Source: Verrucomicrobiia bacterium (GTDB lineage: Bacteria; Verrucomicrobiota; Verrucomicrobiia; Limisphaerales; CAIMTB01). Taken from it: a stretch of DNA of 64,000 nucleotides. The notes under the pieces are model-generated. The model saw only the letters and a program-made list of their open reading frames with translations. It was not told the DNA's origin and searched no databases. Positions 55,138-64,000 of this stretch are shown here, piece by piece. How positions within the stretch are numbered: position 1 is the first letter of the stretch; every line of letters begins with the position of its first letter. Both the position numbers and the translations under genes were made by a program. The DNA lies in the NCBI GenBank assembly GCA_019634625.1, contig JAHCBA010000008.1, positions 1 through 64,000 on the forward strand, given 5' to 3'.

Positions 55138-56784
55138 CTACCCCGCGGCGCCCGGCTTCGCATCCTTCGATTCAGATCCCGACTCCGTCACGCCGCCTTC
55201 GGACGTCCCGGGCCCTGACACCCCTGTCGCCGTCTCCGCGCCGGCCTTTCCCCGGTAGCTGGCCACCACCCACTCGCTGAGCACCTGGTCGGGACGTCGC
55301 ACCGCGTCCTCGCCGAGTTCAAACGTCCGCTGGCCCGAGTTCTGCGCGATCAGCTTCAGGCCGAACTGGTAGTCCTTGAACCGCTCGGCGCACAGATCCC
55401 GCACCGGGCGCGACGCCGCATGCGCCTCCTCGACCAGGGCCAGCGCCGCCGCCTCGGTGAACCGCAGCGTCAGTCCGTGCGACTGCCCAAACCGCTCGGC
55501 AAACTCGTGCACGATCGCGCCCAGTGTCGCCCGTTCCTCCCGCGCCTGCTCCGCCAGAAGCGCCGCCAGCGCCGCCTTGGGGTCATCCACCAGGTCCCGG
55601 GAAACGGCGAACCGCTTCACCGCCGTCGACGGCAGTTCGAATTTCATCTCCCGGAACACCCGCTCGCACACCGTCATCAATCCCCGCGCCCCGGTCTTCT
55701 CCTCGCCCGCCCGCTCGGAGATCCGCCGCAACCCGTCCTCCTGGAACAGCACCTCGATGCCATACGCCCCGAACGCCTCCTCGATCTGCCGCACAATGCT
55801 CCCCTCCGACGACCGCAGAATCTCGTACAAATCCTCGACCCCCAGGGCATGGCACACCACCCGCACCGGCAACCGCCCGATAAACTCCGGCTCGAACCCG
55901 AAATCCACGAAGTCCCGGGTCTCCGCCTGCGCCAGAATCTCCTGGTCCGGAACCGTCGTCCGCGATGCCGCCGCAAACCCGATGGTCGCCTCGCGCAACC
56001 GCTTCTCGACGATCTTCTCCAATCCCCCGAACGCCCCGCTCACAATGAACAGGATGTGCCGCGTATTGATCGTCGAGGGCTGCTTCCGCCCTCCCCGCGA
56101 CATCTCCATCATCGCCTGAAACTGCCCCGCAATGTCGTTCGGCCCCCGCGCCGGAACCTCCGTCTCCTCCATCAGCTTCAGCAGATTGGTCTGAACCCCC
56201 CGGCCGCTGACGTCCCGGCCGCTCACGTTGCTCGCCGCCGCAATCTTGTCGATCTCGTCAATGTAGATGATCCCGAATTGCGCCCGCCCAATGTCGCCAT
56301 CCGCCCGCCGCACCAGGTCCCGCACCAGGTCCTCCACGTCGCCCCCCACATACCCGGTCTCCGAAAACTTGGTCGCATCCGCCTTCACAAACGGCACCCC
56401 GATCAAGTCCGCAATGCTCCGGATCAGGTAGGTCTTCCCCACCCCGGTCGGCCCCAGCAGAATCACGTTCTGCTTGGTGTAGTTCGGCTGTTCCTTCCCG
56501 CCCAGCGCCTGCCGGACCGCGTTGTAGTGGTCGCACAACGCCACGCTCAACACCTTCTTCGCCTCGTCCTGCCGGATCACGAACCGGTCCAGGTGCGCCT
56601 TCACCTCCCGCGGCTTCAACCGGAACCGCTCCAAATCCAACGCCGGTTCCGCCGGCGCCTCGCTCCCGCCATCGCCTCCGGACGCAGCAGGTTCCTCAGG
56701 CTTGCTGAACCCGAACAGAGGCGAGCCCGGAAAGCTCTGCCGCATGAATTCCTGCAACCGCTTCTGAACCTCTTCGGGGGTCAT
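55138..56784 (-). CDS. ClpX-like AAA+ ATPase lacking the zinc-binding domain
   Basis: A 548-residue AAA+ protein starting at ATG 56784 (MTPEEVQKRL). It lacks the N-terminal four-cysteine zinc domain of canonical ClpX and instead has a Pro/Ala/Glu-rich stretch. Walker A is LLGPTGVGKT, Walker B IIYIDEIDKI, and ClpX-type blocks are ATKFSETGYVGGDVEDLVRDL and FEPEFIGRLPV. The C-terminal region is extended and ends in a low-complexity tail. No clpP lies nearby. It is likely a second ClpX-type unfoldase; the partner peptidase, if any, is not shown by the sequence. A downstream poorly defined role makes the symbol clpX unsafe. Confidence 0.85.
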   Translation of the reverse strand: MTPEEVQKRLQEFMRQSFPGSPLFGFSKPEEPAASGGDGGSEAPAEPALDLERFRLKPREVKAHLDRFVIRQDEAKKVLSVALCDHYNAVRQALGGKEQPNYTKQNVILLGPTGVGKTYLIRSIADLIGVPFVKADATKFSETGYVGGDVEDLVRDLVRRADGDIGRAQFGIIYIDEIDKIAAASNVSGRDVSGRGVQTNLLKLMEETEVPARGPNDIAGQFQAMMEMSRGGRKQPSTINTRHILFIVSGAFGGLEKIVEKRLREATIGFAAASRTTVPDQEILAQAETRDFVDFGFEPEFIGRLPVRVVCHALGVEDLYEILRSSEGSIVRQIEEAFGAYGIEVLFQEDGLRRISERAGEEKTGARGLMTVCERVFREMKFELPSTAVKRFAVSRDLVDDPKAALAALLAEQAREERATLGAIVHEFAERFGQSHGLTLRFTEAAALALVEEAHAASRPVRDLCAERFKDYQFGLKLIAQNSGQRTFELGEDAVRRPDQVLSEWVVASYRGKAGAETATGVSGPGTSEGGVTESGSESKDAKPGAAG

Positions 56785-56873
56785 CGGACCGGAACCGCGC
56801 TCATGACACATCGCGCCGCCAATCTACGCAGCACCCCGCGCCGCGCCATCCCGCATTTGCCCCCTGGTTCCCT

Positions 56874-58754
56874 TCAGATCTCCACCTGCATCCCCAACTC
56901 GACCACCCGGTTGGGCGGAATCTGAAAGTACGTGGTCGCCTGCTGCGCATTCCTCGACATCAGGGCGAAAATCCGCTTCCGCCACGGCGCCATCCCCGAC
57001 TTCCGCGTCGCCAGGATCGTCTCCCGCCCCAGAAAGAACGTCGTCTTCATCGGGTCCAGTTCCAACCCCTCCTCGTCGCATGCCGCCAGTACCTGCGGCA
57101 GATCCGGCGATTCCATGAACCCGAAAAACGCCGTCACCCGGTAGAACCCCAGCGACAGCTCCTCGATCTGCACCCGGTCCTCCGGATCGACCAGCGGGGC
57201 ATCCCCCACCGCAAACCGCAGCAGAATCACCCGCTCGTGCAGCACCTTGTTGTGCTTGAGATTGTGCAGCAACGCCCCGGGCGTCCCTTCCGGATTGCTG
57301 GTCATGAACACCGCCGTTCCAGGCACCCGCAACGGCGTCTTCCGCCCCATCTCCGCCAGAAACATCCCCAGCGGCAGCGCCCCGCTGAACAACTCCTTCT
57401 GAACCGCCTTCCTTCCCCGGAACCACGTCGCCATCACCAGGTACATCATCGTCGCCGCCAGAATCGGAAACCACCCTCCCGTCTCGAACTTCAGCGAATT
57501 GGCCCCCAGAAACACCAGTTCCAACCCCAGAAACGCCCCGGCCATCAGCCACGCACACCAGGCCGGCCAGCCCCACACATGCCGCGCCGCCAAGGCCAGC
57601 ATCAAGGTCGTCAGCAAGATCGCCAGCGAGACCCCGATCCCGTACGCCGCCGTCAGCCGGTTCGACGATCCAAAACCCACCACCAGACCCACACACACCA
57701 CCATCAGCAGCCAGTTCACCGCCCCCACATACACCTGACCGCGTTCCGTCGAGGACGTGTGCCGCACCATCAATCGCGGCAGAAACCCCAGCTGCATCGC
57801 CTGCCGCGTGATCGAAAAGGCCCCCGATATCATCGCCTGCGACGCCACAATGCTTGCCACCGTCGCCATCCCCACCAGCGGGTACAACCCCCACGACGGC
57901 ACCAGACTGTAAAACGGATTCACCGCCGCCTCCGGGTGCGCCAGCAGCCACGCCCCCTGTCCCAGGTAATTCAGGAGCAGCGCCGGAAACACCAGCCCGA
58001 ACCACGCCAGCCGGATCGGCCCGATCCCGAAATGCCCCATGTCCGCGTACAACGCCTCCACCCCGGTCACCGTCAGGAAGACAGCCCCCAGCACGAAGAA
58101 CGCCTCCCACCCCTGGTGGACCAGGAATCGCACCCCGTGCGTCGGATCGAATGCCTGCAGCACTCCGGGCGACTCCAGGATCCCCCGCACTCCCAGCGCC
58201 GCAATGGTCAGAAACCACACCAGCGTGATCGGTCCGTACCATCCCCCCACCCGCCCCGTCCCCACCCGTTGCATCGTGAAAATCCCCAGCAGAATGGCCA
58301 CCGTGAGCGGCACCACGTACGGCCCCAGTTCCGGCGTCGCCACCTCCAACCCCTCCAGCGCGCTCAACACCGAGATCGGCGGCGTGATCATGCCCTCCCC
58401 GATCAGCAGCGCCGCCCCGCACGCCCCCAGGACCAGCAGCGGCGTCTTCGATTTCCCCGTCGGCCACCGGCTCAACGTCAACGCCAGCAGCGCCATGATC
58501 CCCCCCTCCCCCCGGTTGTTCGCCCGCGTCACCACCCCCAGATACTTCACGCAGACAATCAGGATCAGCGTCCAGATCACCGCCGACAGCACCCCCAGCA
58601 CCGTGTCCTCCCGCACCGGTTGCGCGTGCGCCCCGTGAAAACACTCCCGGATCGCGTAAAGCGGGCTCGTCCCGATGTCGCCGTACACCACACCCAGGGC
58701 CCCCAGCGCCAGTCCCGCCTGGCGCCCCGGAGTTCGATCGGTCTTCATCATCAT
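56874..58754 (-). CDS. kup: KUP-family potassium uptake transporter
   Basis: A 626-residue polytopic membrane protein starting at ATG 58754 (three Met in a row precede KTDRTPG). The family hallmark is ALGVVYGDIGTSPLYAIREC in the first helix; NNRGEGGIMALLALTL and GVEALYADMGHFG follow. About twelve hydrophobic helices span the first 450 residues, and a cytoplasmic C-terminal domain ends RVVELGMQVEI. KUP carriers import potassium with protons. The frame is open further upstream but encodes Gly/Arg-rich low complexity. It follows the ClpX-like gene on the same strand with an 89-bp gap between them. Confidence 0.95.
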   Translation of the reverse strand: MMMKTDRTPGRQAGLALGALGVVYGDIGTSPLYAIRECFHGAHAQPVREDTVLGVLSAVIWTLILIVCVKYLGVVTRANNRGEGGIMALLALTLSRWPTGKSKTPLLVLGACGAALLIGEGMITPPISVLSALEGLEVATPELGPYVVPLTVAILLGIFTMQRVGTGRVGGWYGPITLVWFLTIAALGVRGILESPGVLQAFDPTHGVRFLVHQGWEAFFVLGAVFLTVTGVEALYADMGHFGIGPIRLAWFGLVFPALLLNYLGQGAWLLAHPEAAVNPFYSLVPSWGLYPLVGMATVASIVASQAMISGAFSITRQAMQLGFLPRLMVRHTSSTERGQVYVGAVNWLLMVVCVGLVVGFGSSNRLTAAYGIGVSLAILLTTLMLALAARHVWGWPAWCAWLMAGAFLGLELVFLGANSLKFETGGWFPILAATMMYLVMATWFRGRKAVQKELFSGALPLGMFLAEMGRKTPLRVPGTAVFMTSNPEGTPGALLHNLKHNKVLHERVILLRFAVGDAPLVDPEDRVQIEELSLGFYRVTAFFGFMESPDLPQVLAACDEEGLELDPMKTTFFLGRETILATRKSGMAPWRKRIFALMSRNAQQATTYFQIPPNRVVELGMQVEI

Positions 58755-58986
58755 GTCCAAGCCCGACGGTCCCCCCCCGGGAGAACCCCACGGCCGGCCC
58801 GGTTCCCCATGGCGGAACCGCACCCGTCCCCGGCGGCCCCCTCGACCCTCACCCCCCGCCTTCGGCATCGGAACTCGCCGCGCGTACTGCCGGAAACCCA
58901 CCCCCCTTGTCAATCCGCACACCGCTCGTCGTTGACCAACCCCACCCCGTCCTCCCTAACATCCCCGCCTGTCCTCGACGTCGCTT

Positions 58987-60999
58987 ATGCCCAAGAAAAC
59001 TCCCGCCCCTTCCGTCGGCATCACCTCCGTCCTCCAGGAGGCCCGCGTCTTCCCCCCCAACCCCGCTTTCTCCTCCAGCGCCCACATCAAGTCCCTCACC
59101 GCCTACCGCAAGCTCTACCGCGAATCCATCCAGTCCCCCGACAAGTTCTGGGGCCGCACCGCCCGCGAGGAACTGGTCTGGTTCACCCCCTTCAAGAAGG
59201 TCCTCCAATGGAGGGAACCGGTCGCCAAATGGTTCACCGGCGGACGCCTCAACCTCGCCGCCAACTGCCTCGACCGCTGGCTCGACACCCCCGTCGCCAA
59301 TAAGGCCGCCATCATCTGGGAAGGTGAACCCGCCTCCGACGGTCGCCCCGGCGAGGAACGCACCCTCACCTACCGCCAGCTCCATCGCGAGGTCTGCCGC
59401 TTCGCCAATGTCCTCAAACGCCACGGCGTCACCAAGGGCGACCGCGTCCTCATCTACCTCCCCATGGTCCCCGAGGCCGCCATCGCCATGCTCGCCTGCG
59501 CCCGCATCGGCGCCGTCCACTCCGTCGTCTTCGGCGGCTTCTCCGCCCATTCCGTCGCCGATCGCATCTCCGATTCCGGCGCCAAACTCGTCATCACCGC
59601 CGATGGCGGCTACCGCCGCGGCGCCATCGTCCAGCTCAAGAAAAACGTCGATGACGCCCTCGCCCTCGAGGACGCCGATGGCCAGCGCCCCGCCGCAGGC
59701 GCCCAGACCGTCATCGTCCTCCGCCGCTGCTACAACGACATCCACATGCAGGAAGGGCGCGACTTCTGGTGGCATCGCGAACTCGAATACGTCACCCCCG
59801 ATTGTCCCCCCGCCAAACTCGACAGCGAAGCCCCCCTCTTCATCCTCTACACCAGCGGGTCCACCGGCAAACCCAAGGGCATCTTCCACACCACTGCCGG
59901 CTACCTCCTCGGCGCCAAACTCACCACCCGCCTCGTCTTCGATCTCCGCCCCGAGGACGTCTACTGGTGCACCGCCGACGTCGGCTGGGTCACCGGCCAC
60001 AGCTACGTCGTCTTCGGCCCCCTCGCCAATGGCGCCACCACCCTCATGTACGAGGGCGCCCCCAACTGGCCCGAACCCGACCGCTTCTGGCGCATCGTCG
60101 AGAAATACGGCGTCACCATCCTCTACACCGCCCCCACCGCCATTCGCGCCTTCATGAAATGGGGCGACCAGTGGCCCGCCAAACACAACCTCTCCTCCCT
60201 CCGCCTCCTGGGCACCGTCGGCGAACCCATCAATCCCGAGGCCTGGATCTGGTACCACACCGTCATCGGCGGCAAACGCTGCCCCATCGTGGATACCTGG
60301 TGGCAGACCGAGACCGGCGCCATCATGATCTCCCCCCTCCCCGGCGCCACCCCCACCAAACCCGGCTCCGCCACCCTCCCCTTCTTCGGCATCCAACCCG
60401 AGGTCGTGGACGACCAGGGCCGCGCCGTGCCCCGCAACGCCGGCGGCAAACTCGTCATCCGCAAACCCTGGCCATCCATGCTCCGCGGCGTCTGGGGCGA
60501 TCCCGAACGCTTCCGCCAAACCTACTGGTCCGAAGTCCCCCACAGCTACTTCACCGGCGACGGCTGCCGCCAGGACGAGGACGGCTACTTCTGGATCGTC
60601 GGCCGCATCGACGACGTCCTCAACGTCGCCGGCCATCGCATCGGCACCGCCGAGGTGGAAAGCGCCCTCGTCTCCCATCCCTCCGTCGCCGAAGCCGCTG
60701 TCGTCGGGCGCCCCGACGAACTCAAAGGCCAGGCCCTCGTCGCCTTCGTCACCCTCAAGACCGGCATTCCCGCCAAACACGAACTGCGCGAGGAACTTCG
60801 CCAGCACGTCGCCCAGGAAATCGGACCCGTCGCCAAACCCGACGACATCCGCTTCGCCGAGGCCCTCCCAAAAACCCGCTCCGGAAAGATCATGCGCCGC
60901 TTCCTCAAGCAGGTCGCCTCCGGCGTCGAGATCAAGGGAGATACCACGACCCTCGAGGATCTCTCGGTTGTCGCCCGCCTCGCCCAGGAACCGGAGTAG
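58987..60999 (+). CDS. acs: Acetyl-CoA synthetase (or a close short-chain acyl-CoA synthetase)
   Basis: A 670-residue AMP-forming enzyme of the ANL superfamily, converting acetate, ATP and CoA to acetyl-CoA. Motifs in order: [19 protein letters not shown] (P-loop), [31 protein letters not shown], and the C-terminal [11 protein letters not shown] with the catalytic and acetylation-prone Lys. The substrate-pocket Trp of the WWQTE block is the acetate type. Length is in the normal range (640-660). Repeat copy R3 begins 11 bp after the stop, and the next gene is a PTS-type protein. Confidence 0.92.
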   Translation: MPKKTPAPSVGITSVLQEARVFPPNPAFSSSAHIKSLTAYRKLYRESIQSPDKFWGRTAREELVWFTPFKKVLQWREPVAKWFTGGRLNLAANCLDRWLDTPVANKAAIIWEGEPASDGRPGEERTLTYRQLHREVCRFANVLKRHGVTKGDRVLIYLPMVPEAAIAMLACARIGAVHSVVFGGFSAHSVADRISDSGAKLVITADGGYRRGAIVQLKKNVDDALALEDADGQRPAAGAQTVIVLRRCYNDIHMQEGRDFWWHRELEYVTPDCPPAKLDSEAPLFILYTSGSTGKPKGIFHTTAGYLLGAKLTTRLVFDLRPEDVYWCTADVGWVTGHSYVVFGPLANGATTLMYEGAPNWPEPDRFWRIVEKYGVTILYTAPTAIRAFMKWGDQWPAKHNLSSLRLLGTVGEPINPEAWIWYHTVIGGKRCPIVDTWWQTETGAIMISPLPGATPTKPGSATLPFFGIQPEVVDDQGRAVPRNAGGKLVIRKPWPSMLRGVWGDPERFRQTYWSEVPHSYFTGDGCRQDEDGYFWIVGRIDDVLNVAGHRIGTAEVESALVSHPSVAEAAVVGRPDELKGQALVAFVTLKTGIPAKHELREELRQHVAQEIGPVAKPDDIRFAEALPKTRSGKIMRRFLKQVASGVEIKGDTTTLEDLSVVARLAQEPE

Positions 61000-61010
61000 C
61001 GCTTCGCCCC

Positions 61011-61170
61011 GTGCATCCCGGAGTTGTGGGTAGAGGCGCGAACTTCGCGAAGTATCGCTTCGAAGGGCCGAGTTCCACGAGGCCGCAACGACGTGGTGCG
61101 TTGGGATGAGGACTCGCGGAGCTCGTCCCTCCGATTGGCTGCCTCCTCACCGACAACTTGGGGATGCACC
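61011..61170. repeat. REP-like inverted-repeat element, copy R3
   Basis: A 160-bp element with ends GTGCATCCCGGAGTTGTGGG and CCGACAACTTGGGGATGCAC, near-perfect inverted repeats of each other. The interior contains hairpin-capable CGAACTTCGCGAAG and CGCTTCGAAG, then GACTCGCGGAGCTCGTCCC. It is the best-preserved copy. It starts 11 bp after the acs stop and so may sit in the transcript and act as a 3' hairpin. Confidence 0.87.
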
Positions 61171-61248
61171 GCGCTTCGCCGCCGAGGCCAGTTCCGGCTT
61201 GAATCGAGGATGGCCCTCCTCCCAAATCGCTGGGCGAGTTCCGGCTCT

Positions 61249-61716
61249 ATGCACCTGGCGGACATCCTATCCCCTTCCCAGATCATCCCCGAAATGCGGG
61301 CCAGCGATCGCTGGGAGGCGATCGACGAATTGGTGGACCAACTCGTCACCGCCGGCCGCATCGCCCCCGAACACCGCCAGGACATCGCCGCGGTCGTCAA
61401 GAAGCGCGAGCAGTCCATGAGCACCGGCATCGGGTTCGGCGTCGGTATTCCCCATGCCGTCTCCGACCTCATCTCCGAAGTCGTGGGCGTCCTCGGCCGC
61501 TCCTCCCAGGGCATGCAGTTCGAGGCCCTCGACAATCAACCGGTCAAACTGGTCATCCTCTTCCTCGTCCCCCAGGGCCAGTTCCAGAAACATCTCCATA
61601 CCCTCTCGAACATCGCCAAGAACCTTCATAACGCCGACTTCCGTTCCGCCCTCGCCAAGGCTCCCGATGCCGAAACGGTGTACCGCGTGATCGCCTCGAT
61701 CCGCCCGGCAAAGTGA
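61249..61716 (+). CDS. PTS IIA-type phosphotransferase protein (PtsN/fructose-mannitol class)
   Basis: A 155-residue cytoplasmic protein starting at ATG 61249 (MHLADILSP). The phosphoacceptor His is His69 in GVGIPHAVSD, the PTS EIIA type 2 pattern. The length matches single-domain EIIA-Ntr proteins, which are regulators rather than sugar transporters. No other PTS gene lies in the window. The open frame extends upstream over repeat R3 but without protein character. The following argS start lies about 80 bp downstream, across a run of C. Confidence 0.85.
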   Translation: MHLADILSPSQIIPEMRASDRWEAIDELVDQLVTAGRIAPEHRQDIAAVVKKREQSMSTGIGFGVGIPHAVSDLISEVVGVLGRSSQGMQFEALDNQPVKLVILFLVPQGQFQKHLHTLSNIAKNLHNADFRSALAKAPDAETVYRVIASIRPAK

Positions 61717-61793
61717 CGTCCCCCGGACGTCCCCCCCCCCCGCCCCGGGACGCCCCCGTCCGGGTCCTTCCCAGTCCCGCTTCCCCTGATTCC

Positions 61794-63557
61794 ATGCTGA
61801 TTGTCACCCTCCAGGATCGTCTCCGCGCCGCCGTCGCCTCCGTCCTTCCCGATGCCGACCTCGAACGAGTCCTCCTCCGACCCTGCGCCAATCCCCAGCA
61901 CGGCGACTACGAAACCACCTCCCTGATGGCCCTCGCCAAGGCCCGCCAGCGCCATCCCCGTGAACTCGCCGCCGAGGTCCAGTCCCGCCTCGATGTCACC
62001 GACCTCTGCGAAACCGTCCAGATCTCCGGCGCCGGCTTCCTCAATTTCCGCCTCCAACCCGCCGCCCTAGGCGCCGCCATGGCCGCCGCCGTCCGGGGGG
62101 AACACCTCTTCTCACGCCCCGCCAGCCCGCCGCGGACGGTCGTCATCGACTTCAGCTCGCCCAACGTCGCCAAACCCCTCCACGTCGGCCACATCCGATC
62201 CACGTTCCTCGGCGACTGCCTCGCCCGCGTTTTCCGCCACCTCGGTCACCACGTCATCACCGACAATCACATCGGCGACTGGGGCACCCAGTTCGGCATG
62301 CTCCTCGTCGGCTGGAAACACCACCTCGACCGCCCAGCCCTCGAACGGGATCCCGTCGCCGAAATGGAGCGTCTCTACAAGGAGGTCCACCAGCGCAGCC
62401 AGGCCGACTCCGCCGTCCTCGAACAGGCCCGCGCCGAACTGGTCCGGCTCCAGTCCGGCGATCCCGAAAACCTCGCCCTCTGGCGCGAAATGCAGCGCCT
62501 CTCCCAGTCCCAGTTCGATGTCCTCTACACCCGCCTCGGCGTCCGCTTCGATGTCACCCTCGGCGAGAGCTTCTACAACCCCCGGCTCCCCGCCGTCGTC
62601 GAACGCCTCCTCGCCCTCGGCCTCGCCCGCGAAAGCGATGGCGCCGTCGCCGTGTTCTCCGACGACTCCCTGCCCCCGAAGGAGGATCCCTGGCTGATCC
62701 ACAAGGACGGCGCCTGGCAGCCCAACCCCTTCCTCATCCGCAAGTCCGACGGCGGCTTCAACTACGCCACCACCGACCTCGCCACCCTCGAATACCGGCT
62801 CCACACCTGGAACCCCAGCGACATCCTCTACGTCACCGACGGCCGCCAGCAGCTCCACTTCCGTCAACTTTTCGCCACCTTCCGCCGCTGGCACCCCGAC
62901 GCCACCGTCCGCCTCGATCACATCTGGTTCGGCACCATCCTCGGCGAAAACGGCAAGCCCTTCAAAACCCGCTCCGGCGATACGGTCAAACTCGCCGACC
63001 TCCTCGATGAAGCCGAGGAACGTGCCCTCCAGATCGTCGTCGCCAAGAATCCCGACCTGCCCCCCGACGAACAGCGCGCCATCGCCCGCGTCGTTGGCCT
63101 CGGTGCCGTCCGCTACGCCGACCTCCTCCCCAATCGCCAGAGCGATTACGTCTTCAGTTGGGACAAACTTCTCGCCCTCAACGGCAACACCGCCCCCTAT
63201 CTCCAGTACGCCTACACCCGCACCCGCAGCCTCCAGCGCAAAGGCGCCGCCCCCTCCCCCGCCGACATCCCGCCTGCCCTCCTCCTGGAAGCCCCCGAGG
63301 AACTCGCCCTCGCCCGCCACCTGGTCAACTTCGGTTATACCCTCGAGGCCGTTGCCGCCGATGCCCGGCCCAATTTCCTCTGCAATTATCTCTACGACCT
63401 CGCCGGCCGCTTTTCCCAGTTCTGGGAAAACTGCCCCGTCCTCAAGGCCGAAGACCCCGCCGTCCGCGCCTCCCGCGCCGCCCTCTGCGACGTCAGCGGT
63501 CGCGTCCTCCGCGAAGGTCTCCACCTCCTCGGGATCGAAACCCTCGAACGTATGTAG
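61794..63557 (+). CDS. argS: Arginyl-tRNA synthetase
   Basis: A 587-residue class I aminoacyl-tRNA synthetase. ATG 61794 is chosen (MLIVTLQDRLRAAV), which starts at the usual N-terminal additional domain; the frame is open to 61713 through Pro-rich codons. The HIGH box is in NVAKPLHVGHIRSTFLGD. ArgS-typical blocks follow: NHIGDWGTQFGMLL, GGFNYATTDLATLEYRL, and the C-terminal anticodon domain ending REGLHLLGIETLERM. No canonical KMSKS is seen, which is normal for many ArgS. An 11-base C run (61731-61741) lies just upstream of the start. Confidence 0.96.
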   Translation: MLIVTLQDRLRAAVASVLPDADLERVLLRPCANPQHGDYETTSLMALAKARQRHPRELAAEVQSRLDVTDLCETVQISGAGFLNFRLQPAALGAAMAAAVRGEHLFSRPASPPRTVVIDFSSPNVAKPLHVGHIRSTFLGDCLARVFRHLGHHVITDNHIGDWGTQFGMLLVGWKHHLDRPALERDPVAEMERLYKEVHQRSQADSAVLEQARAELVRLQSGDPENLALWREMQRLSQSQFDVLYTRLGVRFDVTLGESFYNPRLPAVVERLLALGLARESDGAVAVFSDDSLPPKEDPWLIHKDGAWQPNPFLIRKSDGGFNYATTDLATLEYRLHTWNPSDILYVTDGRQQLHFRQLFATFRRWHPDATVRLDHIWFGTILGENGKPFKTRSGDTVKLADLLDEAEERALQIVVAKNPDLPPDEQRAIARVVGLGAVRYADLLPNRQSDYVFSWDKLLALNGNTAPYLQYAYTRTRSLQRKGAAPSPADIPPALLLEAPEELALARHLVNFGYTLEAVAADARPNFLCNYLYDLAGRFSQFWENCPVLKAEDPAVRASRAALCDVSGRVLREGLHLLGIETLERM

Positions 63558-63572
63558 CCCGGCCCGCGCTCC

Positions 63573-64000
63573 ATGCCGCGCCCCACCATACTCGTCACCC
63601 CCCATACCGAGGCCGCCGGCTCCGAGTTCCCCGATCCGGGCGTCAGCCTGTCCCATCGCTACACCCGCGCCCTCTTCGACGCCGGCGCCCTCCCTTGGAT
63701 CCTTCCCTGCCTCCCCGACCCCGCCGCCGTCCGCGACGCCGTCGCCCAGGCCGATGCCGTGATGCTCTCGGGTGGCGATGACATCCATCCCCACCTCCAT
63801 TCCAACCCGCTGCCGCCCCACCTCCAGGCCACCGTCGTCCCCGCCGAGGGCGGACGCGACCTCTTCGAAACGCTGGTCCTCCATGAGGTCTTCCGGCAGC
63901 GCAAACCGCTCCTCGCCATCTGCCGCGGCCTCCAGATGCTCAACGTCTTCCTGGGCGGCGATCTGATCGTCGATCTCCCCCTCCAACACCCCGGCGCACC
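63573..64000 (+). CDS. Peptidase C26/class I glutamine amidotransferase-like protein (partial, runs off the window)
   Basis: From ATG 63573, 15 bp after the argS stop, 142 codons are visible and the frame continues past the end. TILVTPHTEAAGS opens the domain, VMLSGGDDIHPHL follows, and the nucleophile Cys is in LLAICRGLQMLNVFLGGDL. This resembles gamma-glutamyl-GABA hydrolase-like (PuuD-type, C26) enzymes, which cleave gamma-glutamyl amides. The rest of the protein, including the catalytic His and Glu, lies outside the window. Confidence 0.8.
   Translation, partial: MPRPTILVTPHTEAAGSEFPDPGVSLSHRYTRALFDAGALPWILPCLPDPAAVRDAVAQADAVMLSGGDDIHPHLHSNPLPPHLQATVVPAEGGRDLFETLVLHEVFRQRKPLLAICRGLQMLNVFLGGDLIVDLPLQHPGA

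Overview
The window is GC-rich chromosomal DNA that most resembles the Verrucomicrobiota, probably the Limisphaerales/subdivision-3 branch. The evidence is a planctomycete-type cytochrome (DUF1549/DUF1553) gene paired with a DUF1501 gene, PEP-CTERM and pseudopilin proteins, very long secreted beta-helix proteins, two WD40-repeat Ser/Thr kinases with ECF sigma genes, and a RAYT-type transposase. No rRNA, tRNA, CRISPR array or intact insertion sequence was found. Recognisable Shine-Dalgarno sites are rare, so many starts rest on signal peptides, domain starts or gene overlap.

Layout. 1-0.5 kb is a 217-bp tandem repeat. 0.5-9.2 kb holds a peptide transporter, the cytochrome/DUF1501 pair, an SDR reductase, signal peptidase I and a small anchored protein. 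9.2-12 kb is a ruvC - small membrane ORF - ruvA - acyltransferase operon. 12-16 kb carries cardiolipin synthase, fabI, a NahK-like sugar kinase and a DUF309 gene on the minus strand. 16-17.8 kb is a repeat-rich accessory patch with two small lineage proteins. 17.9-27.7 kb encodes three secreted proteins: a beta-helix protein, a fused double PEP-CTERM protein, and a 2116-residue beta-helix/LamG/dockerin protein. 27.8-35.7 kb has ThuA-like, FHA-membrane, Ser/Thr kinase, ECF sigma and M20 peptidase genes.

35.7-46.8 kb reads as an accessory island. Its plus-strand gene favours G-ending codons, unlike the strongly C-ending plus-strand genes elsewhere. It holds a second WD40 kinase, a small Cys-rich ORF coupled to a 23-codon micro-ORF, a PatA/PatG-type S8 protease, a RoxA-like di-haem lipoprotein, a second ECF sigma factor, a broken redoxin gene and a pseudopilin. 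The protease and cytochrome genes diverge from two mirror-image copies of one bipartite promoter-like element. I consider this the best candidate for an undescribed system: a PatG-type peptide-maturation locus under ECF/kinase control. The substrate assignment is inference.

46.8-64 kb returns to core genes: a RAYT transposase close to a solo end of a REP-like element, DUF4159, leuC, a secreted redoxin, glgC, glmS, a ClpX-like ATPase, kup, acs, a PTS IIA protein, argS and a truncated C26 peptidase. Three full copies (about 158 bp) and one solo end of an inverted-repeat element are scattered across the window, and the RAYT is the plausible mobiliser.
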